This document shows positions 1 through 11,065 of a DNA stretch of 64,000 bases, one piece after another (the first letter of the stretch is position 1; every line of letters starts with the position of its first letter). Under the pieces are notes generated by a model. The model was not told where the DNA came from and made no database searches. It saw nothing but the letters and a program-made list of their open reading frames with translations. This DNA comes from Nocardiopsis dassonvillei_B (GTDB lineage: Bacteria > Actinomycetota > Actinomycetes > Streptosporangiales > Streptosporangiaceae): the NCBI RefSeq assembly GCF_964273065.1, contig NZ_OZ186815.1, forward strand, positions 2,666,001 through 2,730,000, read 5' to 3'. A program made the translations under genes and the position numbers.

Positions 1-1
1 G

Positions 2-3000
2 CTGCTCACGGGCCCCCTCGCCCAGCGCCTGTGGGAGGTGGACACCGAGCTCACCCGGGTCGACGAGCACCTGCGGCGGCTGCGCAGCGAGCGCTCCGGC
101 CTGCTGCACGCCCTGCGCGAGGCCTCCCGCCGGGCCGCCGCGGCGGCGCCCGCGGGCGCGGTGTCCTCCGCCGCTCCCCCGCCCGTGCGCCCCGCGGCCC
201 CCCTGTCCCCCGCGGCGCCGCCCCCGGCGGCGGCCGTTCCGCCCCGGATCGACGGCGAGATGCGCCGCCGCTCCGCCCAGAACATCATCCTGGGCCTGGG
301 CGGGCTGCTCATCGGGATCTCCGCCCTGGTGTTCGCCATCTGGACCTGGAGCGACATGGGCACCGGCGCCCGGGCCCTGGTGCTCGGGGCGACCACGGCG
401 GCGTTCGCCCTGGTGGCCCTGCCGCTGTACCGCCGGGGGCTGCGCGCCACAGCCGAGACCTTCGGCGCCCTGGCCGCGGTCCTGCTGGGCATCGACGCGC
501 TGGCGCTGTGGCTGCTCATGCCCGACCGCCTGCCCGACGGGCCCGGCTACTCGGCCGGGGCGCTGGCGATCATCGCCGCGCTCATGGCGCTCTACCCGCT
601 GCTGGTCCCGCTGCGCGGGCCGCGGGTCATCGCCGCCCTGGCCGCCCAGCCGGTACCGCTGCTGCTCCTCTTCGCGCTGCCGGTGGACGACCCCTTCCCG
701 TGGATCCTGGCGGTCCTGGCCGCCACCGGGCTGGCCGACCTGGCGGTGGCGCGCACCGCCCGGCACCGGGAAGAGGACGGCGCCGCAGGCCCCGTTGAGG
801 GCGGGGGGAGACGCTGGAGTGAGAACAGCGCCGCAGGCCCCGTTGAGGGTGGTGGGGGGAGACGGGTGGGAGTGCCCCAGACCCTGACCGTGCTGTCCCT
901 GGTCCTCACCGTGATCACCACCGGGGTGTCCGCCCTGCTGGTGTTCCTCGTTCCCCGCTCGTACCCGCCGGAGTGGTGGGGCCTGGCCCTGGCCCTGCTG
1001 CTGTCCGCCGCGGCCTGGCTGGCGCTGTCGCGGTCCCCCGGCAGCCGGTGGGTGGCGGCCCCCGGTGTCGCGGCCCTGGCCCTGGTCCCGCTGGCCGCCG
1101 GTCCGGGGGACCTGCCGGTGCTGCCCCGCCTCCCCTTCGGGGACCCCTGGAGCCTGCGCGCCGCCGACACCCCCGCGACCGTGCTGCTGGGTGTCGAGGG
1201 GCCGGGCACGGCCTGGCCCGGGAGCCTGCCCTACCTGCTGGCGATCGTGGTCGGCGCGGCGCTGGCCGCCGGCACGACCGCGCTGCTGCGCCGCGACCTG
1301 CTGCCGACGGTGGCCGCCCTGGCGGCCCCGCCGGTACTGCTCGCCCCGCCGATGCTGCTGGGCCTGCCGCTCCCGGTCGTGGTCGGGTGGGCGCTGCTCC
1401 TGGGCGCGGCCCTGGTGCTGGGCACCTCCTTCGTCTCCACCCGCCCCTACGCCTGGGCGCCCGCCACGGCCGGGGTGGCGACCCTGGTCACGGCCCTGAT
1501 GTGGTCCTCGGCGCTGTTCTGGACCTTCGTGGCCGCGCTGCCGTGCGTCGGCCTGGTCGCCCTGCTCGCGCTGCTGCTCCTGCGGTACCGGGCCTCCGGA
1601 TCCGGGGCACCCGCCGCCCCCGTGTCCCCCGGTGCCCCCGCACCTTCCGGCACCCCAGGCCCGACGCCGCCGGGCCGGGCCCTGTACGGGGCGGCCCTGG
1701 CCCTGTGGGCCGTGGGGCTGGCGGCCTGGTCCTCGTCGTGGATCGCCCTGGCCGCGGCCGCGATGCCCGAGCGGGGCAGCTGGTGGACCGCCGCCGCGGT
1801 GCTGATCAGCGGCGTGACCGCGCTGCTGCTGAGCCGGACCGCCCCCCGCCCGGCCGGTCCGGGCTCCCCCGACGCCCGGACCGCGTTCACCGTGTTCGGC
1901 CTGCTGCTCCTGCCGCTGGCCCCGCTGCTGGCGCCGCCGGGCGGGGTCCTGTGGAGCGGTGGGGCCTCCGTACCGGTCTGGGGCGCGGCACCGGAGACGA
2001 TGCTCGAACCCGCGGCCGCCGTGCTGGGCACGGCCGTCGCGGGCGGCCCGGGCACGGCGGCGGGGGTACTGCTCGCCGGCGCCCTGGCCGTGGCCCTGGT
2101 CGGCGCCGTCGACCGCCGCTGGCTGCTGCCCGCCGCGGCACTGGTGGCCCCGCCCGCTCTGGTGCCGCTGCCGGTGATGCTGGGTGCGCCGTTCGTCGTC
2201 GCGGTCGTGTGGGCGGCCGCGGTGGGCGTGCTGCTCGCTCTGGCGGCGGCACTGGTCCGCGACCGCCTGGCGTGGGTGCCGGGCCTGACCGGTCCGCTCA
2301 CCCTGGCCGCGGCGCTGCTGTGGTCGCTGCCCGAGCGGCACACGACCCTGGTCGTGGTCCTGGCGGCGGCCGCCGCCGCCCTGGGCTGCGCGCTGGTCTT
2401 CCGCCGGGCGGGCGCCCCCCGGCACCCGGCGGACGCCGGCGGTCCGCTGCCCGCTCCGGTCCCCGGACCGGTCGCGGCCGCCGCGGGCCTGGGGGCCCGG
2501 CCCGCGGGCTCCGGAATCGGCACGGCCTTCGGGGTGGCCCTGGGGACCGGGGTCCCGGCCGCGCTCGCCTGGGTGCTGTGCCTGGCCGGCACGGCCGCCG
2601 GGGGCGCGGGACCGGCGGCCTGGTGGCTGCTCGCGGCGGTCCCCGTCGTGCTGGGGGCCGGGGCGCTGGTGCTGGGCGACGGCGGCGGGATCCGGGCGCT
2701 CGTCCCGGTCGGCCTGCTGCTGGGCGGTGCGGCACCGCTGGTGGCGGGGACGACGGCGGCCGTCGCCCTGGTGCCGGTCTCCTGGCGCCACGGGGTGGCG
2801 CAGGCCTCGCCGGGTGCGCTGCTCGACCCCGCGTACGTGTTCCTGGGCCTGGGGGACCGGCCCGACCCGCTGATCGCCCTGGGCGTGCTGGCGGCGGGCG
2901 CGGTGGCGGTCGGCGCGGTCGCCCTGGTCTCCGACCGGTGGAGCGGGCACGCGGCCGCGCTGGCGGTCCCGCCCGCCCTGGTCCCCGTGGCGGTGCTCGC

Positions 3001-4057
3001 CGGCGCCCCCTTCGCGGTGGCGCTGGCGGTGTCGGTCGGTGTCGGCTCCGGCCTGGCCCTGTGGTCGGCGCTGTCCCGGGACCGGGCCTTCGCCTGGCTG
3101 CCCGGGCTCACCGGCCTGCTGACGCTGGTCCAGGCGCTGGGCTGGGCGCTGGCCGAGCGGTACGCGACCATCGCGGTCCTGCTGGCCGTGGCGGCTCTGG
3201 GCTCGGCGGTGGCCGCGCTGGCCCGCACCGTCCCGACCGCGGTGGCGGCGACCGCCGCGGCCACCGCGGCGACCGGCGGGTTCGCGTTCACGCTCACCCT
3301 GGCCCTGGGCGCACCGGCGGAGTACGCGGCGCTGGCGCCCGTCGCCCTGGTGGCGGGGGTGGCCGCGGCGGCGCCCCGGATGCGCTCGCCGCTGGTGGAG
3401 GCGGCCGAGGTCCCGGCCGCGCTGTGGGCGGCGGTGTCCGTGGGGGTCGCCGTGCTGTACGGCGCACACGGCGGGATCGTCGCCCTGGCACTGGCGGTCG
3501 TGGGTGTGATCGCCCTGGCCACCGCGATCCGGCCGGAGCGCCGCTGGGCCGCGGCGGTGGGCGCGCTGCTGATGCTGGGCGCCCTGTGGACCGCCCTGGC
3601 CGCCTGGAACGTGACGGTCCCGGAGGCCTACACCGCGCTCCCGGCCCTGGCCGCCCTGGTCGTCGGCTGGGAGTGGGGCCGCAGGGCGGAGCGCCCGCCG
3701 TCGAGCTGGGCGTCCCTGTCCGCGGGCCTGTGCCTGCTGCTCCTGCCCGGCCTGGGGATGGTGCTGGCGGGCGAGGACACGCCGTGGCGGGTGCCCGCGC
3801 TGCTGGCCGCCGCGCTGGCCGTGGTCCTGTGGGGCCTGCGGGCGCGGAGCCAGGCGGCGCTGGTCATCGGCGGCCTGGTCCTGGCGGCCGCGTCGCTGCG
3901 GGCGTTCGGCCCGCCGCTGTGGGACCTGACCCGGCTGCTGCCCAACTGGGTTCCGTTCGCGGTGATCGGCGCGCTGCTGCTGCTGGTCGGTGCCCGCTAC
4001 GAGGCCAACCTGGAGCGGGTGCGCCGGCTCGGTCACTTCATCGGCGGCATGCGCTGA
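2..4057 (+). CDS. Very large multi-spanning membrane protein, 5'-truncated by the window edge
   Basis: The reading frame is open from base 2, so the true start lies upstream; at least 1,350 residues are present. The first ~45 residues are charged and look helical (a short coiled coil). An Ala/Pro-rich linker follows, and from about residue 95 to the end hydrophobic segments follow one another almost without soluble domains, probably more than 30 membrane spans, with a short basic C-terminus. No catalytic motif is visible. Similar giant Ala/Leu/Val-rich integral membrane proteins of unknown function occur in Streptomyces and relatives. A Gly/Arg/Glu-rich hydrophilic loop near residues 255-290 comes from two in-frame copies of a DNA repeat (781-864). 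A strong terminator follows the stop. That it is a membrane protein is clear; its role is unknown. Confidence 0.8.
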   Translation: MLTGPLAQRLWEVDTELTRVDEHLRRLRSERSGLLHALREASRRAAAAAPAGAVSSAAPPPVRPAAPLSPAAPPPAAAVPPRIDGEMRRRSAQNIILGLGGLLIGISALVFAIWTWSDMGTGARALVLGATTAAFALVALPLYRRGLRATAETFGALAAVLLGIDALALWLLMPDRLPDGPGYSAGALAIIAALMALYPLLVPLRGPRVIAALAAQPVPLLLLFALPVDDPFPWILAVLAATGLADLAVARTARHREEDGAAGPVEGGGRRWSENSAAGPVEGGGGRRVGVPQTLTVLSLVLTVITTGVSALLVFLVPRSYPPEWWGLALALLLSAAAWLALSRSPGSRWVAAPGVAALALVPLAAGPGDLPVLPRLPFGDPWSLRAADTPATVLLGVEGPGTAWPGSLPYLLAIVVGAALAAGTTALLRRDLLPTVAALAAPPVLLAPPMLLGLPLPVVVGWALLLGAALVLGTSFVSTRPYAWAPATAGVATLVTALMWSSALFWTFVAALPCVGLVALLALLLLRYRASGSGAPAAPVSPGAPAPSGTPGPTPPGRALYGAALALWAVGLAAWSSSWIALAAAAMPERGSWWTAAAVLISGVTALLLSRTAPRPAGPGSPDARTAFTVFGLLLLPLAPLLAPPGGVLWSGGASVPVWGAAPETMLEPAAAVLGTAVAGGPGTAAGVLLAGALAVALVGAVDRRWLLPAAALVAPPALVPLPVMLGAPFVVAVVWAAAVGVLLALAAALVRDRLAWVPGLTGPLTLAAALLWSLPERHTTLVVVLAAAAAALGCALVFRRAGAPRHPADAGGPLPAPVPGPVAAAAGLGARPAGSGIGTAFGVALGTGVPAALAWVLCLAGTAAGGAGPAAWWLLAAVPVVLGAGALVLGDGGGIRALVPVGLLLGGAAPLVAGTTAAVALVPVSWRHGVAQASPGALLDPAYVFLGLGDRPDPLIALGVLAAGAVAVGAVALVSDRWSGHAAALAVPPALVPVAVLAGAPFAVALAVSVGVGSGLALWSALSRDRAFAWLPGLTGLLTLVQALGWALAERYATIAVLLAVAALGSAVAALARTVPTAVAATAAATAATGGFAFTLTLALGAPAEYAALAPVALVAGVAAAAPRMRSPLVEAAEVPAALWAAVSVGVAVLYGAHGGIVALALAVVGVIALATAIRPERRWAAAVGALLMLGALWTALAAWNVTVPEAYTALPALAALVVGWEWGRRAERPPSSWASLSAGLCLLLLPGLGMVLAGEDTPWRVPALLAAALAVVLWGLRARSQAALVIGGLVLAAASLRAFGPPLWDLTRLLPNWVPFAVIGALLLLVGARYEANLERVRRLGHFIGGMR
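781..864. repeat. Tandem dispersed-repeat units inside the membrane protein gene
   Basis: A 21-base block (781-801) recurs exactly at 829-849, 48 bases later, so the frame is kept and the protein gains a doubled AAGPVEGGG(G)RR motif. Each block is followed by a G-rich stretch ending in GGGGGAGACG. The reverse complement of this DNA resembles the intergenic stretch at 21991-22050 (shared CACCCTCAACGG and GGCCTNCGGC), which marks it as a dispersed repeat rather than ordinary coding sequence. Confidence 0.65.
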
Positions 4058-4091
4058 CCGGCGGCGTGCGCCCCGCGGGGGCGCACGAAGC

Positions 4092-4122
4092 GGGGTGCCC
4101 GCCTCCCGGAGGCGGGCACCCC
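4092..4122 (+). terminator. Rho-independent terminator of the membrane protein gene
   Basis: A 15-bp perfect stem (4092-4106 with 4108-4122) with almost no loop is followed by TTCTTCCTT. A second GC hairpin (about 4067-4087) precedes it. Genes on both sides converge here, so it may act in both directions. Confidence 0.8.
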
Positions 4123-4136
4123 TTCTTCCTTCTCCG

Positions 4137-5486
4137 TCAGTTCTCCAGCATCTCCGTGACCAGTGCCGCGATCGGGGACCGCTCCGACCGGGTCAGCGTG
4201 ATGTGCGCGAACAGCGGGTGGCCCTTGAGCTTCTCGATCACCGCGACGACACCGTCGTGGCGGCCGACCCGCAGGTTGTCGCGCTGGGCGATGTCGTGGG
4301 TGAGGACCACCCGCGAGTTCTCCCCCAGCCGGGACAGCACGGTGAGCAGGACCCCCCGCTCCAGCGACTGCGCCTCGTCCACGATGACGAACGCGTCGTG
4401 CAGCGACCGGCCGCGGATGTGGGTGAGCGGCAGGACCTCCAGCATCCCCCGGTCCACGATCTCCTCGATGACGTCCTCCGTGGTGACGGCGGACAGGGTG
4501 TCGTGCACCGCCTGCCCCCACGGGGTCATCTTGTCGTTCTCGGTACCGGGCAGGTAGCCGAGCTCCTGGCCGCCGACCGCGTACAGCGGGCGGAACACCA
4601 TCACCTTGCGGTGCTGGCGGCGCTCCAGGACCGCCTCCAGTCCGGCGCACAGTGCCAGCGCCGACTTGCCCGTACCGGCCCGGCCGCCCAGGGAGACGAT
4701 GCCCACCTCGGGGTCGGTGAGCAGGTCCAGGGCGATGCGCTGCTCGGCGCTGCGGCCGTGCAGGCCGAACACGTCGCGGTCGCCGCGCACCAGGCGCACC
4801 GACTTGTCCGGGCGGACCCGCCCCAGCGCCTTCCCGCGTTCGGAGACCAGCACCAGTCCGGTGTGGCAGGGGAGCTCGCGCGCGGCCTCGATGTCGGTGG
4901 CACCGTGCTCGAACAGCTCCGAGACCTGGTGGGCGGCCACGTCCAGCTCGGCCATGCCCGTCCAGCCGTGCTCGATCGCCAGCTCGGCCCGGTACTCGTC
5001 GGCCGCCAGGCCGATCGAGGAGGCCTTGATGCGCATCGGCAGGTCCTTGCTCACCAGCACGACCTCGCCGCCGTCCTCTTGGAGGTTGCGCGCGACGGTC
5101 AGGATCCGGGTGTCGTTGTCCCCCAGTCGGAAACCGGCCGGGAGGATGTCCGGATCGCTGTGGTTGAGCTCGACCCGCAGGGTGCCGCCCAGGTCGTTGA
5201 CGGGCACCGGGAGATCCAGGCGGCCGTTGGCGACCCGCAGGTCGTCCAGGAAGCGCAGAGCGTTGCGGGCGAAGTACCCGAGTTCCGGGTGGTGCCGCTT
5301 GCTCTCCAGCTCGGTGATCACCACCACGGGGATGACCACCTCGTGCTCGGCGAACCGGGTCAGGGCCAGCGGGTCGGCGAGCAGGACGCTGGTGTCGAGC
5401 ACGTAGACGCGCCGGTCCGCTTCCGCCTCCGCGAGGGCGGCGGTGGGGGGCTGGGTGTCACGGCGATCGGTCGAGGAACTAGCCAC
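4137..5486 (-). CDS. phoH2: PhoH-family protein with N-terminal PIN domain (PhoH2)
   Basis: The 449-residue protein has an N-terminal PIN RNase domain (YVLDTSVLLADP near residue 30, ITELESK, then DNDTRILTVA near 115-130) and a C-terminal PhoH ATPase domain with Walker A GGRAGTGKSALA (about 265-277) and Walker B FVIVDEAQS (about 360). Actinobacterial PhoH2 proteins of this build are ATP-dependent RNA helicase/RNases; in mycobacteria the gene is tied to a toxin-antitoxin-like unit. The GTG start at 5486 is preferred over the GTG at 5510 because AAGGGGAG sits just ahead of it. It lies next to the cis-prenyl transferase gene, as remembered for the M. tuberculosis Rv1086-Rv1095 region. Confidence 0.9.
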   Translation of the reverse strand: MASSSTDRRDTQPPTAALAEAEADRRVYVLDTSVLLADPLALTRFAEHEVVIPVVVITELESKRHHPELGYFARNALRFLDDLRVANGRLDLPVPVNDLGGTLRVELNHSDPDILPAGFRLGDNDTRILTVARNLQEDGGEVVLVSKDLPMRIKASSIGLAADEYRAELAIEHGWTGMAELDVAAHQVSELFEHGATDIEAARELPCHTGLVLVSERGKALGRVRPDKSVRLVRGDRDVFGLHGRSAEQRIALDLLTDPEVGIVSLGGRAGTGKSALALCAGLEAVLERRQHRKVMVFRPLYAVGGQELGYLPGTENDKMTPWGQAVHDTLSAVTTEDVIEEIVDRGMLEVLPLTHIRGRSLHDAFVIVDEAQSLERGVLLTVLSRLGENSRVVLTHDIAQRDNLRVGRHDGVVAVIEKLKGHPLFAHITLTRSERSPIAALVTEMLEN

Positions 5487-5753
5487 TCGTTCTCCCCTTG
5501 GGCGCCGCACGGGCGCCCCACTGTCACGGGATCATGGAGGACCGGGACCAGGCCCCACAGGGCCGGGTCCGGCCCTCCTCGTTGACGTTCCGCGGTGGCG
5601 GAGGGGATCAATGAGCCGGGGCCTCCCGAACGGGTGGGCGAACGCCACCCGCTTCTTCCGAAGCTACGCGTCCGAGAACCCGTTTTCCAGTCCGTTTCCG
5701 GCCGGTGGGGTGAACACCGCGTTAAGGGGTGACTCCGTGGCGGGACCGGGGGT

Positions 5754-6515
5754 TCAGGAACCGTAGCGACGGTTGCGCGCGCCGTACGAGCGCAATGCGC
5801 GCAGGAAGTCCACCCTGCGGAAAGCAGGCCAGAAGACCTCGCAGAAGTAGAACTCCGAGTGCACGCTCTGCCACAGCATGAAGCCGGACAGGCGCTGCTC
5901 CCCGGACGTGCGGATGAGCAGGTCCGGGTCGGGCTGGCCGCGCGTGTAGAGGTGCCGGGCGATGTCGGCGATGTCCAGGCGCTCGGCGAGTTCCTGGATA
6001 CCGGTGCCCTTGGCCGCCTCCTCGTGGAGGAGCGACCGAACCGCGTCGGCGATCTCACGTCTACCTCCATACCCGACGGCGACGTTGACAACCAGCCCCG
6101 GGTTACCGGATGTGGCCTCCTCCGCCTCCTTCAGGGCGCTGGCGGTCGACGCGGGCAGCACGTCGAGTGCCCCGACGGGCCGGGTGTTCCACCCCTCCTC
6201 GCGCAGCCGGGCGATGGTCTCCTCGATGATCTGCACGAGAGCGCCGAGTTCGGCCTCGTCGCGCGAAAGGTTGTCGGTGGACAGCATCCAGAGCGTGACG
6301 ACCTGCACACCGATCTCGTCGCACCAGCGCAGCAGCTCGAAGATCTTGTCCGCTCCGGCCCGGTGGCCCTCCGCCGCCTCCGCCAGACCGCTGTTCTTCG
6401 CCCACCGGCGGTTGCCGTCCATGGCTACACCGACATGGCGGGGAATCTGCCGGCCCTGCAGCTGACGTTCCAGACGCCGCTCGTAGAGCCAGTACAAGGG
6501 GTCGCGAAGCCCCAT
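5754..6515 (-). CDS. uppS: Isoprenyl (cis-prenyl) diphosphate synthase
   Basis: A 253-residue member of the undecaprenyl diphosphate synthase family. The catalytic MDGNRRWAK motif is near residue 32, WMLSTDNLSR near 76, and the signature RTSGEQRLSGFMLWQSVHSE near 200-220. The enzyme condenses isopentenyl diphosphate in cis onto an allylic primer to make polyprenyl carriers for cell-wall glycolipids. Actinomycetes usually have two paralogs; the position next to phoH2 matches the short-chain Z-prenyl synthase (Rv1086 type) rather than the long-chain one. Chain length cannot be read from sequence alone. Confidence 0.9.
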   Translation of the reverse strand: MGLRDPLYWLYERRLERQLQGRQIPRHVGVAMDGNRRWAKNSGLAEAAEGHRAGADKIFELLRWCDEIGVQVVTLWMLSTDNLSRDEAELGALVQIIEETIARLREEGWNTRPVGALDVLPASTASALKEAEEATSGNPGLVVNVAVGYGGRREIADAVRSLLHEEAAKGTGIQELAERLDIADIARHLYTRGQPDPDLLIRTSGEQRLSGFMLWQSVHSEFYFCEVFWPAFRRVDFLRALRSYGARNRRYGS

Positions 6516-6610
6516 GGGCGAAAACCTCTCAGAGCTGGATCAAGGACAGCACGCTCCTGTGCCAGGAGATGCCGACGGGGATACCGTCCAGAGTAGTTCG
6601 CCGCAGGGGG

Positions 6611-7222
6611 TCACGTTACGGCCAGGGACTTGCGCACGTGCTTGCGCCCCTGGTGGATACGGGACTTCACCGTGCCCAGGGCCAGGTTCAGCTCCGAGGC
6701 GATCTCGTTGTAGTCCATCTGGCACAGGTCGCGCAGGACCAGGGGGGCCACGAGGTTGGGGCGGTCCTTCTCCAACTGGTCGAGGGCCTCCAGCAGGTCG
6801 ATCCGGGATCCGGCGATCACACTGGTGGTGCGCGGGTCGCGCTGGTGGGGCATGCGCTCGGCCTCGGTGGGGAACTCGGCGGCGCGGCGCTTCATGGAGC
6901 GGTAGGTCTGGCGGGCGGAGTTGGACACGACGGTGTACAGCCACGTCGTGAACAGGGAGTCGCCCTTGAAGCTGTCGATCTTGCGGGCCACCCTGAGCAG
7001 GGCGTCCTGGCACGCCTCCTCGGCGTCCTGCCGGTAGGGCAGGAAGCGCGCGCACCGGCGCAGCACCTCGGGCTGGATCCGCCGGAGCAGTGCGTCCAGC
7101 GCGACGGGGTCGCCGTCCCTGGACCTGCGGGCGAGCTCCTCCAGCTCCTCGTCGACGTTGCTCGCGACCCGGCGACGGGGCGCGGGGGTCTCCTCGTGCT
7201 CGGTGTGGTGACTACTGCGCAT
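6611..7222 (-). CDS. ECF-type RNA polymerase sigma factor
   Basis: 203 residues. Region 2 contains RFLPYRQDAEEACQDALLRV and SLFTTWLYTVVSNSARQTYR (about 65-115); region 4 contains the helix-turn-helix DYNEIASELNLALGTVKSRI (about 165-190). These are typical of extracytoplasmic-function sigma-70 proteins. ATG 7222 is chosen because GGGAGAG lies about 10 bases upstream. No anti-sigma gene is adjacent; the divergent neighbour is a membrane Ser/Thr kinase, which may or may not act on it. Target promoters are unknown. Confidence 0.85.
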   Translation of the reverse strand: MRSSHHTEHEETPAPRRRVASNVDEELEELARRSRDGDPVALDALLRRIQPEVLRRCARFLPYRQDAEEACQDALLRVARKIDSFKGDSLFTTWLYTVVSNSARQTYRSMKRRAAEFPTEAERMPHQRDPRTTSVIAGSRIDLLEALDQLEKDRPNLVAPLVLRDLCQMDYNEIASELNLALGTVKSRIHQGRKHVRKSLAVT

Positions 7223-7574
7223 GGCTGGTCTCTCCCTGACTGACGGCAGACGTCCGGCCGTCCGCTGTTCGGCGCTGTGCGCCCACGATCGGAGGGCCAC
7301 ACGTCAATAGGACGTCCACGGGGCCCCAACGGCTCCGCCTCGTTCCTTCCTCCCGGTCCTCCCGCGAACGGGGTCCGTGGTCGACGCGGTTTCGTATTCC
7401 GCCCGGCCGTTACAGGGCATCGGCGGCCCGCGGGGGTTCCCACCAGTTTCCATCCCCCGGCGGGGTCCGCGCTACCCGGAGAGGGGATCATATCCGCAAG
7501 AGTCAACGCGAAGGTGTAGATGGTGTATTAGTGGGCAACGACCGCGTATCCACCCCTGACAGACCGAGGCGGAA
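7223..7574. other. Divergent intergenic region between sigma factor and kinase
   Basis: 352 bases without a credible gene. It must hold the promoters of both divergent genes. On the plus strand GTATTAG at about 7526-7532 is a possible -10 element about 45 bases before the kinase start, and a minus-strand TTGACG lies near 7303, but neither has a convincing partner element. No strong palindrome was found. Confidence 0.4.
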
Positions 7575-8942
7575 ATGAGCCAACCCGAGGCCTTCGGCCG
7601 TTACCGCGTCATCCGGCGCCTGGGGTCGGGCTCCTTCGCCACCGTCTGGCTCGCCCAGGACGACCTGCTGAACTACCCGGTCGCCATCAAGGTACTCGCC
7701 GAGAACTGGGCGCACCAGATGGACATCCAGCACCGGTTCCTGGAGGAGGCGCGCATCCTGCGCCAGACCGACTCCACCTGGCTGGTCGCGGTCCACGACG
7801 TGGACGTCCTCCCCGACGGCCGCCCGTACATGGTGATGACCTACGCCGACCAGGGCAGCGTGGCGGATCTCATCCGCCGGGGGCCGCTGCCGCTGGACGA
7901 GGCGCTGCGGCTGCTGACCGAGATCGGCCAGGGCATCACCGTGCTGCACAACCACGGCACCATCCACCGGGACATCAAGCCCTCCAACGTTCTGCTCCAG
8001 TCCTCCCCGGTGGGCCAGCGGGTGCTCGTCGCCGACCTGGGCTTCGCCAAGGCCATCGACGAGGCGTCGGGGTTCACCGCCGCGGCCGGGACGCCCGGCT
8101 ACATGTCGCCGGAGCAGAGCATCCCCGGCGGCGACCTGGACGTGCGCTCGGACGTGTACTCGCTGGGCGCCGTCGCCTACGAGCTGATCACCGGCAAGCC
8201 GCCCTCGCGCCCGCCGGTGCGCGTCCCGCCTGGCCGCATCCGGCCAGGACTGCCGCGGGAACTGGACGAGCTCATCCTGTCGGCGCTGTCCGTCGACCGG
8301 GAGAGCCGCCCGGCCGACGCCAAGACCTTCACCGACCGGGTCCGCTCCATCCGTATGGCGCCCGACCTGCCCAGGGCCGACCCGTGGTGGCAGAGGTACC
8401 GGATGCCGTGGCGGCGGGCCGCCGCCATGGTGGCCGTGTCCGTGCTGGGGGCGGGTGTGCTCACCGCCTCGGTCGGCGCACCGGGCCTGGCGCTGACCAC
8501 GGTGCGCCACGCCGGCCAGGACATCCGCATGGACGTGCCCTCGGTGTGGGCGCGGGAGTTCCACACCGACCTGGCCGCGCGGCCCGCCGCGGCCGACGCC
8601 GGGGCCGGGCCCGGGCTGCTGGTGGCCACCGACGCCGACGACTGGCACTCCACCGAAATCCCGTCCTACGGGGTGTACGCGACCGTGGTGCCCGGCGCCC
8701 GCGACCTGGCGCGGGTCGCCGAAGTCGACCCCTGCCCGGGGGACCCCGCGCGCCGCGAGGTCCACACCGGGGGCTGGGAGGGCACGGCGTGGGACTGGCC
8801 CGAGTGCAACGGCACCGGGGCCTTCACCAGCGCCGCCGTACACCGGCCCGGGGAACCCGCCACGCTGTACCTGGAGGTCCGCCAGCCGGACTACCGGCCC
8901 GACCTGGTGAACGAGATCATCGACCACACGGTCCTGGGCTGA
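7575..8942 (+). CDS. Membrane-anchored Ser/Thr protein kinase
   Basis: 455 residues. The kinase domain spans about 1-265: glycine loop LGSGSFATVW, catalytic lysine in VAIKV (about 38), catalytic loop HRDIKPSN (about 135), DLG in place of DFG (about 155), activation segment GTPGYMSPEQS and RSDVYSLGAVAYELITGKPP. A basic patch and one membrane helix follow (about 285-305), then a ~145-residue extracytoplasmic domain with three Cys that shows no PASTA repeats. The layout is that of Pkn-type receptor kinases sensing an external signal. GAGGCGG lies ahead of the ATG. Confidence 0.9.
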   Translation: MSQPEAFGRYRVIRRLGSGSFATVWLAQDDLLNYPVAIKVLAENWAHQMDIQHRFLEEARILRQTDSTWLVAVHDVDVLPDGRPYMVMTYADQGSVADLIRRGPLPLDEALRLLTEIGQGITVLHNHGTIHRDIKPSNVLLQSSPVGQRVLVADLGFAKAIDEASGFTAAAGTPGYMSPEQSIPGGDLDVRSDVYSLGAVAYELITGKPPSRPPVRVPPGRIRPGLPRELDELILSALSVDRESRPADAKTFTDRVRSIRMAPDLPRADPWWQRYRMPWRRAAAMVAVSVLGAGVLTASVGAPGLALTTVRHAGQDIRMDVPSVWAREFHTDLAARPAAADAGAGPGLLVATDADDWHSTEIPSYGVYATVVPGARDLARVAEVDPCPGDPARREVHTGGWEGTAWDWPECNGTGAFTSAAVHRPGEPATLYLEVRQPDYRPDLVNEIIDHTVLG

Positions 8943-8966
8943 TCCGGCCGCGGGCCCGCTCCCGCC

Positions 8967-11006
<2,040 letters not shown>

Positions 11007-11065
11007 ACCCCCACTCTGCCACCCGGGCCCGCCCGGCGGGGGCACCTCCCGGGCGGCGGCGCGGG

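Noticed and set aside
1447..3522. Long open frame (691 codons) antisense to the large membrane protein, and similar long antisense frames at 18312-20723, 27413-30166 and 48453-52460
   Set aside because: They lie opposite well-supported genes, have Arg/Ala/Pro-rich low-complexity translations and no recognisable domains; they arise because GC-rich DNA has few stop codons.
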